Both the position numbers and the translations under genes were made by a program. DNA of 64,000 bases, from contig PDOZ01000029.1 of NCBI GenBank assembly GCA_002747325.1, positions 1-64,000 of the forward strand, written 5' to 3'. This DNA comes from Rhodobacterales bacterium (lineage in GTDB: Bacteria; Pseudomonadota; Alphaproteobacteria; Rhodobacterales; Rhodobacteraceae). Below are positions 50,713 to 59,877 of this stretch, in pieces. Position 1 is the first letter of the stretch; each line of letters starts with the position of its first letter. The notes beneath the pieces are model-generated. The model was not told the origin of the DNA and did not search any database. It saw only the letters and a list, made by a program, of their open reading frames with translations.

Positions 50713-51339
50713 TCACCGCGGCTCAAACAACGCGTCCTGCAAGGTGCAGTCACGGATCACCTCCGGCCCGCAAGTGCGGGGGTGCAAGTCCTTGGTGAGA
50801 CACAACCGCGCCTCCTGAATATGCCCGGCCTTGCAGGTTACGGTCAGCATATCCGCTTCCCAACCCGGATTGGCCTCTAAAAACGCCGCTTCAATAACCG
50901 ATGCGGGCAAGGCATAGGTCTTCTGCGTGCGGTCCAGAACCTCTGGTTTCTGCACCATTTCAAAGACTCGACGCGCCATGTCATAATACGCCGCAGGCGC
51001 AAGCCCCGAACAAGTGCCGTGTTTTTTCCACTGATACCAAGCCGCGCCGCCCGTGCCGAACAAATCCGCCTGCGCGCCGGTCATGCTGCGCGAGGGGGCA
51101 CGGAAATTGTGGCGGCAATAGGAGGGCCAACCGCGCTCGAATTGCGGCCAAAGCCCGTGCAAAACCCAGCCCAGATTGCGCCCGCACTGCTCCGATCCCC
51201 GCGCCTCTCCCTCAAGCGCGCACCAGTTGGGCGACCAACTCATCGCCAGCACATAATAGTCAAATTCCCCGGCCCGCTCCCCCTTGGCCCAAGCCGCCAG
51301 AGGCACACAGAAAAACGCCAGATAGATCAAAAGCCGCAT
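50713..51339 (-). CDS. Secreted ribonuclease T2
   Basis: A 208-residue protein with a signal peptide (MRLLIYLAFFCVPLAAWAKG). Both active-site segments are present: VLHGLWPQFERGWP (CAS1) and WYQWKKHGTCSG (CAS2), each with a catalytic His. Eight or so cysteines suggest disulfides. RNase T2 degrades RNA in the periplasm or outside the cell, probably for nutrient recovery. It is divergent from trcR. Confidence 0.93.
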   Translation of the reverse strand: MRLLIYLAFFCVPLAAWAKGERAGEFDYYVLAMSWSPNWCALEGEARGSEQCGRNLGWVLHGLWPQFERGWPSYCRHNFRAPSRSMTGAQADLFGTGGAAWYQWKKHGTCSGLAPAAYYDMARRVFEMVQKPEVLDRTQKTYALPASVIEAAFLEANPGWEADMLTVTCKAGHIQEARLCLTKDLHPRTCGPEVIRDCTLQDALFEPR

Positions 51340-51476
51340 TTTCTCTTCCTTTTACCTGTCCCACGCAGTATATACCCCCCAAGTTTCCCGACAACGGTAA
51401 CCCGCCAAGCCCCGGCTCGGCCGCCCATTCAGGGCAGGGTGCCGCTATGTGTCGAACGATTTGAAGGAGGTTCGCG

Positions 51477-52214
51477 ATGAACAAACCGATCATGACCAAG
51501 GCCACCGCTGTCTGGCTGGTGGACAATACAACGATCAGCTTCAAACAGATCGCGGATTTCTGCGGCCTGCATGAGCTGGAAGTGCAGGGCATCGCCGATG
51601 GCGACGTGGCTGCGGGCGTCAAGGGTTTCGACCCGATCGCCAATAACCAGCTCACGCAGGAAGAGATCGACAAGGCGGAAAAAGACCCGCTGCACAAGCT
51701 GAAGCTGAAGTTTTACGCCGCTGCCGTGGGCGAAGAAAAGCGTCGCGGTCCGCGTTACACCCCGTTGTCGAAGCGTCAGGACCGTCCGAATTCGATCCTC
51801 TGGCTGGTCAAGTTTCACCCGGAACTGACCGACGGGCAGATCGCCAAGCTCATCGGCACCACCAAGCCGACCATTCAGGCGATCCGCGAGCGCACGCATT
51901 GGAACATTCAGAACATGGAACCAATCGACCCGGTGGCGCTTGGCCTGTGCAAACAGATCGAGCTGGATACGGTCGTACAGAAGGCCGCCGCCAAGAAGGC
52001 CGCTGAAGGGTCGGTAATGTCGGATGACGAGCGTCGCAAGCTGGTCTCGACCGAGCAGAGCCTCGCCATGGACGCCGAGCCGAAAATCCCGACCGCCATT
52101 GAAGGACTGGAAACCTTCACCCTTACCGCCGACGAACGCGAGAAAGAAGAAGCGACCCCAGACGCGGAAAGCTTCTTCAACCTGCCCGACGACAGCGACG
52201 AAGACGACAAGTAA
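51477..52214 (+). CDS. trcR: TrcR (DUF1013) cell-cycle-linked transcription factor
   Basis: A 245-residue alphaproteobacterial DUF1013 protein, named TrcR. Two helix-turn-helix-like parts are suggested: WLVDNTTISFKQIADFCGLH near the start and LIGTTKPTIQAIRERTHWN in the middle. The C-terminus is acidic (LPDDSDEDDK). AAGGAGGTTCGCG precedes the ATG at 51477. It is a single-gene unit followed by a long imperfect palindrome. Confidence 0.9.
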   Translation: MNKPIMTKATAVWLVDNTTISFKQIADFCGLHELEVQGIADGDVAAGVKGFDPIANNQLTQEEIDKAEKDPLHKLKLKFYAAAVGEEKRRGPRYTPLSKRQDRPNSILWLVKFHPELTDGQIAKLIGTTKPTIQAIRERTHWNIQNMEPIDPVALGLCKQIELDTVVQKAAAKKAAEGSVMSDDERRKLVSTEQSLAMDAEPKIPTAIEGLETFTLTADEREKEEATPDAESFFNLPDDSDEDDK

Positions 52215-52220
52215 ACGATC

Positions 52221-52356
52221 AAGGCTCCCCTATAGCGAAATCGCTTTAATCTGTATTATCGAGCATCAAGATTCACGTTCGAAATCGGCAGGATGCTGAC
52301 CCCGAGGCAGGGAATTTTGATTCAGATTTAGCGATTTCCGCTCTAAACGGGAGCCT
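52221..52356. repeat. Long imperfect palindrome between trcR and pbpC
   Basis: The left arm starts AAGGCTCCC (52221), and the right arm ends GGGAGCCTT followed by further T (to 52356). AAATCGCT in the left arm pairs with AGCGATTT in the right arm. The arms are about 35-40 nt, imperfect, separated by some 60 bases. It may be a terminator with a large loop or a small palindromic repeat. No second copy was noticed in the window. Confidence 0.55.
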
Positions 52357-52359
52357 TTT

Positions 52360-54375
52360 TCATTCGACCTCGATCCGCACCCGCGCCGCGCGCCCGTTGG
52401 CATCGACCACGGTGAGCAACATATGTCCCGGCGCGGCGGCAATCTCCGCCTGTGCGCCGCGCAGCCCGGTGGCACGCACTTCCCCATTGACCAGCCATGT
52501 GTAAGGCGGCCTGCCCCCCTCGACCCGCGCGAAAAACCCCTCCCCCGCACGCGCAACCAGCGCCCCGTCCGGCGGAAAGGCCAGTTCCGGGCCGGCCTGC
52601 GCGCTATCCGGTTCGCCGAAGCTGCGCAGCGGCGGGGGAAGGGCAGCGTTGGACAGCATGAGCGTGCCCGGCGGCGGTGGTCCGAGCGGCTCCGGCGCCG
52701 GCTTCACGCGGGCAAAGGCCTCGAACAATAGCGGCGCCGCCGCATCCGCCCCGAATGCCCCCGGCACCGGCGTGCCATCCGGTCGCCCGATCCACACCGT
52801 CACCACGTGCGCGGCGTCGAACCCCACCGCCCATGCGTCGCGGTAACCATAAGAGGTACCGGTTTTGTAGGGCAGGCGAAAGCGCGCGGCATTGGGCGGC
52901 GGCGGCACCCCTGCGAGGATATTGGCCACCTGCCACGCCGCCGGTTCGGACACGACCCGCGCGCCCGGCGGTTCCGCCCGCCCCGTCACGCGCAGCGCCC
53001 CGGCCTCGCCCCCGCGCGCCAGCATCGCGTAAAGCTCCGTCAGCCCAAGCGGAGACACCCCAACCCCGCCCAAAACCATCGCCAGCCCCGGCGGCGCCTC
53101 TCCCGGCAATACCGGCCCCGCGCCAGACGCCTTCAGCGCCGCGAAAATCCGCGCCGGGCCAATCCGGTCCGCCAACGCCACCACCGGCACGTTGAGCGAC
53201 ATCTGCAACGCCCGGCGCACCGATACCGGCCCGCGAAATCCGCCGTCAAAGTTTTGCGGCGCGTAAGCTCCGAAGCGCATCGGGCGGTCGAACATCACCG
53301 TTTCCGGCTGCACCAACCCCTCATCCATCGCCAGCGCGTAGATCAGGGGCTTGAGCGTCGAGCCGGGCGAGCGCAGCGCCGTGGTCATGTCGACAAAGCC
53401 CTGCCCCCGCGCGCCATAGCCAGCCGATCCAACCGAGGCCAAAATCTCGCCGCTGCGGTGATTGGCGACGAGGATCGCCACCGACAGTGCCGCTTCGCGC
53501 CCCGCGACCGCCCGCGCCGCCAGGGCTTCAAGGCTGGCCTGCAAATCGCCGTCGAGGGTGCTGCGGATGACCCGCGCATCGCTTTCGCGCAAGAGCCGGT
53601 CCGCCAACAGTGCCGCCCGCTGCGGCATGGCGCGCCGGACGTTCGGCACCGGGTCGCGCCGCGCCGCCTCCGCCTCTTCCGGCGTCAACACCCCTGCCGC
53701 CACCATGCGCCCCAGCACTATGTCCCGTGCCCTGCGCGCCGCCTCCGGGAAGGCGTCTGGTCGCCGCGTTTCCGGCGCTTGCGGCAAGGCCACGAGCAGC
53801 GCCGCTTCCGCCTCCGTAAGCCGCGCCGGTTCCTTGCCAAACCACGCCAGCGCCGCCGCCCGCACCCCTTCAAGGTTGCCGCCAAACGGCGCACGGGCGA
53901 GGTAAATGTCGAGGATTTCCGCCTTGCTCAGCCGCCGTTCCAGCGCCAGCGCCAACCGGATTTGCCGGATCTTGCCCGACACCTCCCCGGTCGGCCCGCC
54001 CTCCAGCAATCGCGCCGCCTGCATGGTCAGGGTCGACGCGCCGGAAACGATCCGCCCGCGCGTCACCGCCTGCCAAAGCGCGCGTAGCATGGCGCGCGGA
54101 TCAACCCCGGAATGCTGAAAAAACCGCTTGTCCTCATAGGCCACGAGCATGTCGAGATAAGTCGGGGCCACCCGGTCCGCCGCCATGCGCCAACGCCCGT
54201 TCTCAACCATGAAGGCCCGCAACAAGTCCCCCTCCCGGTCGCGCAACTCGCGCGAATAGGCCGGTTCCAGCGGCGGGATATGCGTCGCCTCAACCCATCG
54301 GTCAAACCCATCGCGGGCAAAAGCGGCGCCCCAGAGAAGGAGCGCCGCCGTAAATATGCCCCGCGCGCGGATCAC
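52360..54375 (-). CDS. pbpC: Penicillin-binding protein 1C
   Basis: A 671-residue bifunctional peptidoglycan synthase. The glycosyltransferase domain (GT51) shows VAYEDKRFFQHSGVDP and SGASTLTMQAARLLEG. The transpeptidase domain has the Ser in SPGSTLKPLIYALA, the SLN motif (MSLNVPVV) and KTGTSYGYRDAW. The C-terminal 90 residues are the PBP1C-type BiPBP_C domain. It overlaps the alpha-2-macroglobulin gene by 4 bp, a well-known pairing. Confidence 0.95.
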   Translation of the reverse strand: MIRARGIFTAALLLWGAAFARDGFDRWVEATHIPPLEPAYSRELRDREGDLLRAFMVENGRWRMAADRVAPTYLDMLVAYEDKRFFQHSGVDPRAMLRALWQAVTRGRIVSGASTLTMQAARLLEGGPTGEVSGKIRQIRLALALERRLSKAEILDIYLARAPFGGNLEGVRAAALAWFGKEPARLTEAEAALLVALPQAPETRRPDAFPEAARRARDIVLGRMVAAGVLTPEEAEAARRDPVPNVRRAMPQRAALLADRLLRESDARVIRSTLDGDLQASLEALAARAVAGREAALSVAILVANHRSGEILASVGSAGYGARGQGFVDMTTALRSPGSTLKPLIYALAMDEGLVQPETVMFDRPMRFGAYAPQNFDGGFRGPVSVRRALQMSLNVPVVALADRIGPARIFAALKASGAGPVLPGEAPPGLAMVLGGVGVSPLGLTELYAMLARGGEAGALRVTGRAEPPGARVVSEPAAWQVANILAGVPPPPNAARFRLPYKTGTSYGYRDAWAVGFDAAHVVTVWIGRPDGTPVPGAFGADAAAPLLFEAFARVKPAPEPLGPPPPGTLMLSNAALPPPLRSFGEPDSAQAGPELAFPPDGALVARAGEGFFARVEGGRPPYTWLVNGEVRATGLRGAQAEIAAAPGHMLLTVVDANGRAARVRIEVE

Positions 54376-57300
54376 TGTTGCCGGATGACCACCCGCCCGG
54401 CCTCACCAACCGCGAAACGGCTGGGCCGGTAGCGGTTTTCAACCGAAGGTGCGGCGTGGGCATAGTCGCCCGGCGTCACCGCGCACACGAGATAGGCGAA
54501 ACGCAGAGGCGATTTGGACGACCAGCGCACCGAGGCGGCGAAACGGTCCGGCAGGAAGACGGTCGCCTGCGCAATATTGCTCAGGTCAAGCCAGTCCAGC
54601 GCCGCCACATCGCCATTGCGCAGGAGGCTGCCGCCATCGAACTCAAAGCCCGCGGGCAGCGGATCAAGCAGCAAAAGTTGCGCATCCATCGGCCCATAAG
54701 GCTCGACCGTCAGCACCACCACAAGCCGCTCGCCCTGCGCGATTGCATCGCCGGAAACCGGGTTGCCCTCAAAATCAAACAGAGCGCGGCTGATGGCATA
54801 GCCGTCGTTATACGCCGGACCCGGATAGATCGGCACCCCGCGCGCGCTGAGAATCAGGGACAGGTTCGCCTTGCCCGGATTCTCCACCCGAAGGCCATCC
54901 ACCAGCGCTGCCGGGTCCACGTCGATCACCATCTCGCGCGTCGCCACGCCGCCCAGCCGAACCTCCGGCGCACTGTCACGCATCTGTGCCGCTGCACGCA
55001 GAACCCAGCTCGCCTCCTGCACGGAATAGGACGTCGTCCGTCCGCCGATCCGATCAACCAGCGCGGCACGGTCCACCGCCTGCGACCCGGCTTCGAGCGC
55101 TAACGCCAGAACCCCCGCCGCATCGCGCCGCCCCGTGCCGTAATCGTCGCGCCATCCGCTCTCCTTGACCTCATCGGCCAGCATCGCCCCGGCCCGTGCA
55201 AAGAGCTTGTCGGCACGCGGTTGATCGCCATAAGCGGCCAGCGCCGCGCCCAGATGCGCCGCCGCCAACGGGGTGGCCAAGGCCTCGCCCTTCACATCGG
55301 CATAATAGCGCAAATCGCCCATGCTCGCCGCACCCTCACGGGCCAGAACATAAAGCGCATAAGCCAGCCCCTCACCGCCGCTGTCAAACTCCGGGTGGTA
55401 ATTGACCCGGTTGCCAAGGTTGCCAAGCGCGGCGCGCAAAGCCAGCTCCGGCACCACCTGCACGAAACCGCGTGCGCGGGTCAGGAAGTCGGTCGCATAG
55501 GCTTCCAGCCACAGCTCCCCGTTGCCCGCATACCACGCCCCGAAGCCGCCATTACCGCCCTGCCGTGCCAACAACTCGCCCACCGCTTGCGGCACATCGG
55601 CGCCGGCAAAGCCGTCAAGCGTCGGGAACGCGCGGGCAATGATCGCCTCGGTCGCGCCATAAGCGGGCCGCTGCAACCGCGCTTCGGCGGCGGACACATC
55701 CATGCGCGCAAAATCACCCAGCGCCAGCGTGACCTTCAGCCCCTCCGGGTCGAGACCCATGGTGAAATCTCTGGGCAGAACAAGGCTTCGCCCCGGATCA
55801 AGGGTTAACCAATCCTGCAACACCACTGGCGGATCAAGGCGACGAATATCGAGCGGCAAGACCCGTTCGCGCTGCGATCCGTCCGGCAAGGCGGTGGTCA
55901 GAACCAATTCCGCCAGCCCGCTTGCCCGCGCCGTGATCGGCACCGACAATACGCGACGCGCACCCGGTGCCACCGATACGGTTTCCGTGAAAGTGCCGCC
56001 GTCAACCTCAATCCCGGCGCCCCGGAGTGACACTTCAACATCCCCGCCTTCGCCCGCGCGATGCACCAACTCAATGCGCGCTTCAGACGTATCGCCCGGC
56101 GACAGGAAACGCGGCAGTGACGCGGTAATCACAACCGGATCGGCAATCTCCACGTCGCGCGCCGCTCCCCCAACCGCGTCATCCGACCAGACCACAGCCA
56201 TCAGTCGCACCGTGCCGTCAAAATCGGGCAGATCGAAGGAGACCCGCGCCTCACCATTGGTCAGGGCAATCGGCCCGCTGAACCGCGCCATCAACTCGCC
56301 CTGCGGTGGCGGCGCCTGCATCCGCAACTGCGCCATCGCATCGCCACCGGAGCGCAGCGCGCCCATGGCCCCCGCCTGCCCGTCGATCAGCCGCCCATAG
56401 AGATCGCGCAGATCGAGGCCAAGACGCCGTTGACCAAAGTAATGATCCGCCGGATCGGGGGCGGTAAAGCCGGTGAGGTTGAGGATGCCCAGATCAACCG
56501 CGGCAACACTGGCAAAAACCTCGCCCTGCGCGCCCGGCACCCGGATCACCGCCTCAAGCGGCCCGTCCGGGCGCATCTCCTCCGGCGCATCAATCTCGAC
56601 CGCCATCAGCCGCGCACCGGGATCAACTCCCGCATGGGCCAGCCCCAGCGCCCGCACCGGCGCCCGAACCGCCTCGCCCGCCAGGGGCCGCACTACCTGC
56701 ACCGTGACATAAGCGCCCGCGCCCCAGTCCTCCGACACCGGCAGGTCCAACAGGTTCTCCCCCGGCACCGCATCTACCGCGACCATGTCGATCAGTCGGT
56801 TGGACATCACCGTGACCAACGCCTTGCCCGCCGCGCGCGGCACGAACCGCAACTGTGCCGTATCGCCGGGCGCATAGGCCTCGCGATCGAGCGAAACCTC
56901 CAGCACATCCGGCGTCTGCGTCGCATCGGCAGGCGCATACCACCCGGCATAAAAGTCGTAACTGCTCTCAAGATACGCCCCGCCCTTGCGGCTCACCACG
57001 ATCTCGTAGCGCCCCCAATCGACCGGCGCCGCAACGCGCACCGGCTCCGTCCCAAGGCGTGCATCACCGGAAGCAACCCGCTTGCGCGTTGTCACCGGCT
57101 GCCACTGCCAATCCCCGGAAGCGCGGAACCACTGATACCGCGTCTGCACCCGGTTGATCTCCCAGCGCACATCCATCGCCTGCACCTCCCCATCCGGGCC
57201 CAGCGCGATCAGGTCAAACGCCGCTTCGCCGCCCTCGGGCAACACGTCGTCAAACCCCGGACGAATGCCCAGCATCGGCCCGCTCGCCGCAACCGGAACC

Positions 57301-59732
57301 CGCAACTGCCGCGTCACCGGCCGCCCGGACCCTTCCTGCACATCGGCGCTCACCACCGCCTGCAACGGTCGCCCGACATCCGCCGGAACCGGCGCAGAAA
57401 GCAGCAACTCCGCCGCGCCATCCGCATCGGTCACGCCGCTCACCGCCTCGCCGAAAATCGGCTCAAACGGCGCGTCATAAGCGCCGAAAGCATAGCCGGG
57501 CCAACCCTCAACCGCATCCGCCGCCACGATTGTAAGCGACGCTTCCGTATAAAGATCCGCCGCCTTGGCGCCAAAGAGATAGCGCGCCGCGACGTTCAGA
57601 CGGTTCTGCGCGTTGGGCACAAATTCCTCACCCCCCAGCGCGAGATCGAAATCAATGCGCTCCGGCAGGAAGTCTTCGACAAGGAACGCCACAGAGGCCA
57701 GCGCCGGCGCATCCGGATCCACGAAAGCTTCCAGCCGCCACGTCCCCCGCTGCGCCGCCTTGCTCAGCGCGGTCTCAAACACATACCCACCAGCACGCCC
57801 TTCGTTCGACACGATCCGCGCGTGTTCAACCCCGTCCGGCCGCGACACAACCAGCGTCAGTGCGAGGTCCGACAACGCGCGGCCCTGCCCGTCGCGGGCC
57901 AGCGCGGTGGTGTAAACGGTCTCGCCCGCGCGGTAAGCGCCGCGATCCGTGGTCAGGAAAACGTCAATCGGCGGTGCGGCGGGATGCCCCTCAACCCCAC
58001 GGTCCGAAAGATCAAACGCCGCCCCATCGAGCGCAAGGAAAGTCATGTCGTCGCCCACGCGCGCCATCAGCATCGCAGGCGCATCGCCGCCCTGCCCCGC
58101 TGTAGCCCCGGCGGCAAATTGCGCATAGCCGCGCGCATCGCTCAAAGCCGTGCCAAGCTGGGCATTATTGCCGGAAAGCAGGGTCAGTTCCGCCCCCTCC
58201 AAAGCCTGCGCATCACTCAGAGCGCGCAGGAACACATGCAAGCCATCCGCGCCCTGCATCGTGGTCACGCCAATATCGGAAATCACAAACCATTGCGTCG
58301 CGGGCGGCACATCGTTCTCATCCGTCCTCGGCACGCTGGCACGAAGCGCATACAGACCCGGCGGCTGATCGCCAATCACCTCGCCCACCGGCAGGCGCAT
58401 GGTGACTTCCCGGTTCAAATCAAGCGTCGCTGACACCTCCCCGCGCCAAACTTCCGGCCCGATCCGGTCGGTAAAATAATCAATATCGTAACGCGAGATG
58501 CGCTCAGCGAAATACCCGTCCTGCAACGAGCGCAAGAGGTTGCGATCAGTGACGCGGAACAGCTCCAGCTCCAGCAGAGCGGTGTTCACCGTCACCACCG
58601 GCACCCCCGCATCCGGCCCGGCGGGCAGAACATAAGCCTGCCCGGGAAAATGCACCGAAGGTTGCCGGTCGCGCACATATTGGATGAGTTCCACCGGCTT
58701 GGACAAAGTCTCGCCCGCAGCGGAAGGCAGCCCCGAACGCAGGGTGAAACGGTAGCGCGAGCCATGCGACACGCCGGTTAGACAAAGCTGCGAACCGCGT
58801 GCCTCGACTGCAAGCCCCTTCGCGTCACTCGCCACGAAAGGCGCATAATCGACCCCGCCGCGCGCCAGTTCCTCGGAAAACACGGCACAAATCCGCGGCT
58901 CCGCGCTGTCACTGTCCACAAAACTGTCCGTCACCCGGAAACCAAACATCGCCTCCGCCCGTGCCAGATCGGGCGCAAATTCCGGCGCATCCTGCACCGC
59001 CATCCGCCATGCGAAAACCGAATCCCGCCCGTCGCCGCGCGCTTCCAGCGCACGCGCCATCACCGCCATCGGCACCCCCGGCGCCGCACCGCGCAGATAC
59101 GCCATGACCGCCGCGTTAAACCCCTCTTTATGGTATTTGCGCGTTTGCGAATTGCTGTCCGCCAGCGCCACCGCCGATGCCAGCCGCGCCAGATCGGCCC
59201 AATCCTCCGGCCTGTCGCCAACAACCACCGCCGAAGCCATATACCGCTTGGCCACGACAAGACTGGCCTCCGCTTCCGCATCACGGGAATAAGCGACCAA
59301 CTCGTCGCGATCCCAGCCGCCTGCCATATATTCACGCGCCAGTTCGCGGGCATATTCCCGCGCGGCAGCAATATCCCTGGAAGTCAGAAAATCCACCTCT
59401 GCCGCCCGCGCCTCTGCCAGCGCCAGATCCGCCGCGCTGCGCGTATATACCAAAGCCGAAAGCGCCCCGCCGAACGGCACCTCTTCCGCCGCACCGGATT
59501 TCAAAAAACACGCGCCCTTATTGGAATTGAAGGTAAAAGCCCGGCAATCCTCGCGGGCAAAACAGGCGCTTTCACAAGCGGCGAATCGCGTGTCAAAGAT
59601 CGACTGAAGGTCCTGACCCGGAAAATCCATGTCCCGGAACACTACCGATCGACGCAGATCCATCTCCCCACCCGCCATCGCCGTTCCGGCAAAATTGATT
59701 AGAATTGTCAATAAAACAAGAACATTTCGCAT
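54372..59732 (-). CDS. Alpha-2-macroglobulin-like protein with N-terminal PAN domain; thioester lost
   Basis: A 1786-residue exported protein with a signal peptide (MRNVLVLLTILINFAGTAMAGG). Next is a PAN/Apple-like module with three close cysteines (FAACESACFAREDC), then MG domains with bait-type sequence, then a helical thioester-like domain. The thioester site, usually CxEQ, reads AYGATEAIIARAF (about residue 1357), so Cys and Gln are missing. The pair with pbpC suggests an envelope protease trap or repair role. The start at 59732 is chosen for GGGAGACTAATA and the signal peptide. Large antisense ORFs here are shadows. Confidence 0.92.
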   Translation of the reverse strand: MRNVLVLLTILINFAGTAMAGGEMDLRRSVVFRDMDFPGQDLQSIFDTRFAACESACFAREDCRAFTFNSNKGACFLKSGAAEEVPFGGALSALVYTRSAADLALAEARAAEVDFLTSRDIAAAREYARELAREYMAGGWDRDELVAYSRDAEAEASLVVAKRYMASAVVVGDRPEDWADLARLASAVALADSNSQTRKYHKEGFNAAVMAYLRGAAPGVPMAVMARALEARGDGRDSVFAWRMAVQDAPEFAPDLARAEAMFGFRVTDSFVDSDSAEPRICAVFSEELARGGVDYAPFVASDAKGLAVEARGSQLCLTGVSHGSRYRFTLRSGLPSAAGETLSKPVELIQYVRDRQPSVHFPGQAYVLPAGPDAGVPVVTVNTALLELELFRVTDRNLLRSLQDGYFAERISRYDIDYFTDRIGPEVWRGEVSATLDLNREVTMRLPVGEVIGDQPPGLYALRASVPRTDENDVPPATQWFVISDIGVTTMQGADGLHVFLRALSDAQALEGAELTLLSGNNAQLGTALSDARGYAQFAAGATAGQGGDAPAMLMARVGDDMTFLALDGAAFDLSDRGVEGHPAAPPIDVFLTTDRGAYRAGETVYTTALARDGQGRALSDLALTLVVSRPDGVEHARIVSNEGRAGGYVFETALSKAAQRGTWRLEAFVDPDAPALASVAFLVEDFLPERIDFDLALGGEEFVPNAQNRLNVAARYLFGAKAADLYTEASLTIVAADAVEGWPGYAFGAYDAPFEPIFGEAVSGVTDADGAAELLLSAPVPADVGRPLQAVVSADVQEGSGRPVTRQLRVPVAASGPMLGIRPGFDDVLPEGGEAAFDLIALGPDGEVQAMDVRWEINRVQTRYQWFRASGDWQWQPVTTRKRVASGDARLGTEPVRVAAPVDWGRYEIVVSRKGGAYLESSYDFYAGWYAPADATQTPDVLEVSLDREAYAPGDTAQLRFVPRAAGKALVTVMSNRLIDMVAVDAVPGENLLDLPVSEDWGAGAYVTVQVVRPLAGEAVRAPVRALGLAHAGVDPGARLMAVEIDAPEEMRPDGPLEAVIRVPGAQGEVFASVAAVDLGILNLTGFTAPDPADHYFGQRRLGLDLRDLYGRLIDGQAGAMGALRSGGDAMAQLRMQAPPPQGELMARFSGPIALTNGEARVSFDLPDFDGTVRLMAVVWSDDAVGGAARDVEIADPVVITASLPRFLSPGDTSEARIELVHRAGEGGDVEVSLRGAGIEVDGGTFTETVSVAPGARRVLSVPITARASGLAELVLTTALPDGSQRERVLPLDIRRLDPPVVLQDWLTLDPGRSLVLPRDFTMGLDPEGLKVTLALGDFARMDVSAAEARLQRPAYGATEAIIARAFPTLDGFAGADVPQAVGELLARQGGNGGFGAWYAGNGELWLEAYATDFLTRARGFVQVVPELALRAALGNLGNRVNYHPEFDSGGEGLAYALYVLAREGAASMGDLRYYADVKGEALATPLAAAHLGAALAAYGDQPRADKLFARAGAMLADEVKESGWRDDYGTGRRDAAGVLALALEAGSQAVDRAALVDRIGGRTTSYSVQEASWVLRAAAQMRDSAPEVRLGGVATREMVIDVDPAALVDGLRVENPGKANLSLILSARGVPIYPGPAYNDGYAISRALFDFEGNPVSGDAIAQGERLVVVLTVEPYGPMDAQLLLLDPLPAGFEFDGGSLLRNGDVAALDWLDLSNIAQATVFLPDRFAASVRWSSKSPLRFAYLVCAVTPGDYAHAAPSVENRYRPSRFAVGEAGRVVIRQQ

Positions 59733-59877
59733 TATTAGTCTCCCAGGCAGATGCCAACATGGTTGCACGCGCCGGATCACAAAGCAACGACCGGCAAAGA
59801 AAATCCAGCGACGTTAACCTCCCGTTCACCAATCTCGCGCAAAATGGCGACAAGCAGCGAAAATGACGGAGACCGGG

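Noticed and set aside
52807-54087. 426-residue plus-strand ORF
   Set aside because: Shadow of pbpC, extremely Arg/His-rich, no start signal or domain.
56430-58433. 667-residue plus-strand ORF
   Set aside because: Arg/His/Pro-rich shadow of the alpha-2-macroglobulin gene; GC-rich codon structure opens long antisense frames and no domain is visible.
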